DNA from: Brachybacterium sp. EE-P12 | GTDB taxonomy: Bacteria; Actinomycetota; Actinomycetes; Actinomycetales; Dermabacteraceae | Assembly: GCF_003711805.1 (NCBI RefSeq) | Contig: NZ_QXCP01000004.1 | Span: 62,001 to 126,000, forward strand | Reading direction: 5' to 3' | Length of the DNA stretch: 64,000 nucleotides | Shown here: positions 62,423-64,000 of the stretch, in pieces | Position numbering within the stretch: the stretch's first letter is position 1 | How the letters are laid out: the number at the start of each line of letters is the position of its first letter | Notes under the pieces: generated by a model | The model's input: only the letters and a program-made list of their open reading frames with translations | What the model was told of the DNA's origin: nothing | Databases searched by the model: none | Program-made: the position numbers and the translations under genes

Positions 62423-62682
62423 CGGCCGCGTCCCGCCTGCGGGCCCTGACGGAGGGGCTCCACGAGTTCTACGTCGGTCCGTACCGGCGCACCTTCGCCC
62501 GCGCGCAGCGGGAACAGGACGACCTGTTCCGGATGCTGGTGATGAGCGAGATGCTCGGTGTCCCGAATCCCGCCTCGTACTACACGGCGGAGCTGCTGCC
62601 GGTCCTCTACGACGGCTTCCACGACTGGCACCGGCGGATGGGGATGGAGCGATCGCCGCTGGAGGAGTTCCGATGCTGCTGA
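62419..62682 (+). CDS. Small cory-CC-star-like protein ending in Cys-Cys
   Basis: 87 residues from a GTG overlapping the cstA stop. The sequence is helical, with LHEFYVGPYRRTFARAQREQDDLFRMLVMSEMLGVPNPASYYTAELLP and a C-terminus EEFRCC directly before the stop, matching the small cory-CC-star proteins found beside CstA in actinobacteria. The CC-stop codons TGC TGC TGA overlap the start of the next gene, read there as ATG CTG CTG AG. Probably an accessory of CstA or of the ArsA-like ATPase. Confidence 0.75.
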   Translation: MTAASRLRALTEGLHEFYVGPYRRTFARAQREQDDLFRMLVMSEMLGVPNPASYYTAELLPVLYDGFHDWHRRMGMERSPLEEFRCC

Positions 62683-63701
62683 GCCTCGCGCAGTCCCGCC
62701 GCGTGCTCTTCCTCGGCGGGAAGGGCGGGGTCGGCAAGACCACCCTCGCCTCGGCGGTCGCCCTCGATGCCGCCCGGTCCGGCAGGCGCGTCCTCGTCGT
62801 CTCGACCGATCCCGCCCACAACCTCGGCCACCTGTGGGAGCGCCGCATCGGCGACCGGGTCACCCGGCTCGCCGACGGGGCGGACGGGGGAGCGGTCCAC
62901 GGCATCGAGATCGATCCCGACGCGACCACGGACCAGCACCTGCGCGACGTGGGCTCCACCCTCAAGCGGCTCATGCCCCGCCCCCTCCACGGCGAGGTCG
63001 ACAAGCACATGGACCTCTCCCGTCGCTCCCCGGGCACCCACGAGGCGGCGGTGCTCGAGCGGATGACCGAGCTGGTCGAGCGGGGCCGGTCGGAGTTCGA
63101 CCTGGTCGTCCTCGACACCGCCCCGAGCGGTCACACCGCCCGCCTCATGGCGCTGCCCGAGGTCATGACCGCCTGGACCGACGGGCTGCTCGCCCGGCGC
63201 GAGAAGTCCGCGCGCCTGGGCGCGGCGCGGCGACGGCTCGACCTCGGCACCTCCGTGCTCGGCTCGGCGGCCCCCCGGGACCCGCTCGAGCAGCGGGACG
63301 AGGAGATCCGCGCGATCCTCCTGCGGCGTCGCGATCGTCTCGTCCGGCTGCGCGAGACCCTCACCGACCGCTCCGTGACCTCCTTCGCGATCGTGCTGGC
63401 CGCCGAGCGGCTGCCGGTCCTGGAGACGATCGCGCTGCACGAGGAGCTGGTCCGCACCGGAGTCGACGTCGGCGCTCTGGTGGTGAACAAGCGCTCGCCG
63501 GCGGATCGCGGGGGCTTCCTCGCCCGCCGCCGCGCGGTCGAGGAGGAGCATCTCGCCACGCTCCGCAGCGCCCTGCCCGGCGTGCCCTGCCAGGAGATCC
63601 CGCTGGGGGAGGAGGACGTCGTCGGGCCCGCGGCGCTCGCCCGCTTCGCCCGTCACCTGGGTCCCCGGGACGACCAGGCCGCCGTGACCGGGCGCGGATA
63701 G
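62673..63701 (+). CDS. ArsA/GET3-like ATPase
   Basis: 342 residues, start with GGAGGAG 5 nt upstream and inside the preceding gene. Deviant Walker A GGKGGVGKTTL (about residues 14-24), switch motif STDPAHNLGHLW and DTAPSGHTARLM are those of the ArsA family. Only one cysteine is present in the C-terminal part, and the three As-binding cysteines of true ArsA are not seen, so arsenite transport is unlikely. Genetic coupling to cstA and the CC protein points to membrane-protein targeting or regulation of that transporter; this is inference. Confidence 0.88.
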   Translation: MLLSLAQSRRVLFLGGKGGVGKTTLASAVALDAARSGRRVLVVSTDPAHNLGHLWERRIGDRVTRLADGADGGAVHGIEIDPDATTDQHLRDVGSTLKRLMPRPLHGEVDKHMDLSRRSPGTHEAAVLERMTELVERGRSEFDLVVLDTAPSGHTARLMALPEVMTAWTDGLLARREKSARLGAARRRLDLGTSVLGSAAPRDPLEQRDEEIRAILLRRRDRLVRLRETLTDRSVTSFAIVLAAERLPVLETIALHEELVRTGVDVGALVVNKRSPADRGGFLARRRAVEEEHLATLRSALPGVPCQEIPLGEEDVVGPAALARFARHLGPRDDQAAVTGRG

Positions 63702-63757
63702 ACTCGCCGCCACCGTTCCCGGGAATCGCATCGCACCGCCGCAGGAAGGCTGCCGAC

Positions 63758-64000
63758 ATGACCCACGACCTCCGCGGCTCCAGACCCCGCGCCGCGGTGA
63801 CCCTCGCCGACGTCGCCCGGGAAGCAGGGGTGTCCCTCGCGACCGCGTCCTTCGTGCTCTCGGGTCGCGGCGGGGCGCGCTCCGCGGGCTCCGCCGCGAC
63901 GAAGGCGAAGGTGCGCGCGGCCGCGGAGGAGCTCGGCTACGTCCCCAACCGTCACGCCCAGGCGATGCGCACCGGACGGGGCGGAGGGATCGTCCTCGCG
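63758..64000 (+). CDS. LacI family regulator, 3' end cut by window edge
   Basis: 81 codons remain, start preceded by AGGAAGG. The LacI helix-turn-helix and hinge are clear: VTLADVAREAGVSLATASFVLSGRGGARSAGSAATKAKVRAAAEELGYVPNRHAQAMRTGR (residues 14-74). The effector domain lies beyond the window. Likely a sugar-responsive repressor; target unknown. Confidence 0.9.
   Translation, partial: MTHDLRGSRPRAAVTLADVAREAGVSLATASFVLSGRGGARSAGSAATKAKVRAAAEELGYVPNRHAQAMRTGRGGGIVLA

Noticed and set aside
62673-63701. Arsenite efflux ATPase
   Set aside because: The arsenite-binding cysteines are not seen and no arsB or arsR lies nearby.

Overview
The window is about 70% G+C, densely coded and rich in GTG starts. 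It has TANNNT-type promoters sitting 6-7 nt from start codons, which together point to a high-GC actinobacterium. The gene set (CstA with a CC-ending small protein and an ArsA-like ATPase, EctD, Tat-type lipoprotein binding proteins, DUF6226, DUF5701) suggests a Micrococcales member such as Brachybacterium; the genus is inference. No rRNA, tRNA, CRISPR array or integrase was seen.

Layout. 1-2.1 kb: three small poorly characterised genes. 2.5-11.4 kb: a TetR regulator divergent from a peptide/nickel-type ABC transporter operon that continues into an apiosidase-like glycoside hydrolase and a beta-lactamase-fold hydrolase. 11.4-16.2 kb: a foreign-looking island flanked by a broken IS5 transposase. 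It holds four same-strand genes: a MazG-like pyrophosphohydrolase, a GIY-YIG/DUF2075 helicase, an ABC-class AAA ATPase and a DUF4435/TOPRIM protein; the last two look like the PARIS anti-phage pair AriA-AriB. 16.2-20.1 kb: a lipoprotein, oxidoreductases, a cupin and a small membrane protein, with tandem and palindromic repeats. 20.2-32.2 kb: a Fic protein and a cluster of nucleic-acid enzymes (exonuclease/Lsr2-like/PIF1-like/BRCT protein, a second exonuclease-BRCT protein, a SWIM-SNF2 helicase, an ABC-class ATPase). 32.3-34.6 kb: a butanediol-type dehydrogenase divergent from a solitary ectoine hydroxylase gene. 34.8-41.2 kb: a second complete Dpp-type ABC operon ending in a luciferase-like monooxygenase.

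41.1-49.6 kb: a BBE-type oxidoreductase, then a likely D-amino-acid or acylated amino-acid catabolic locus. An M20 amidohydrolase and DUF3100 permease face an operon of N-acyl-D-amino acid deacylase, RidA, KDPG/KHG-type aldolase and a D-threonine aldolase/D-serine dehydratase-like enzyme. 49.7-54 kb: stress and small-enzyme genes (VOC protein, Dps, AraC regulator, RibD-like reductase, CsbD). 54-57.4 kb: a short-form aconitase divergent from a DAHP synthase that is preceded by a Trp-Phe-Tyr leader peptide and an attenuator-like hairpin. 57.4-64 kb: a nucleotide-binding protein, a DUF5701 gene with an apparent ATC start, a DUF6226-DUF1990 fusion, a cstA / CC-ending protein / ArsA-like overlapping operon, and the start of a LacI regulator.

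The most unusual parts are the four-gene defence-like operon, a palindromic element present both between genes and inside a coding sequence, the aromatic leader peptide, and a perfect 12-bp-arm palindrome at the fic promoter.
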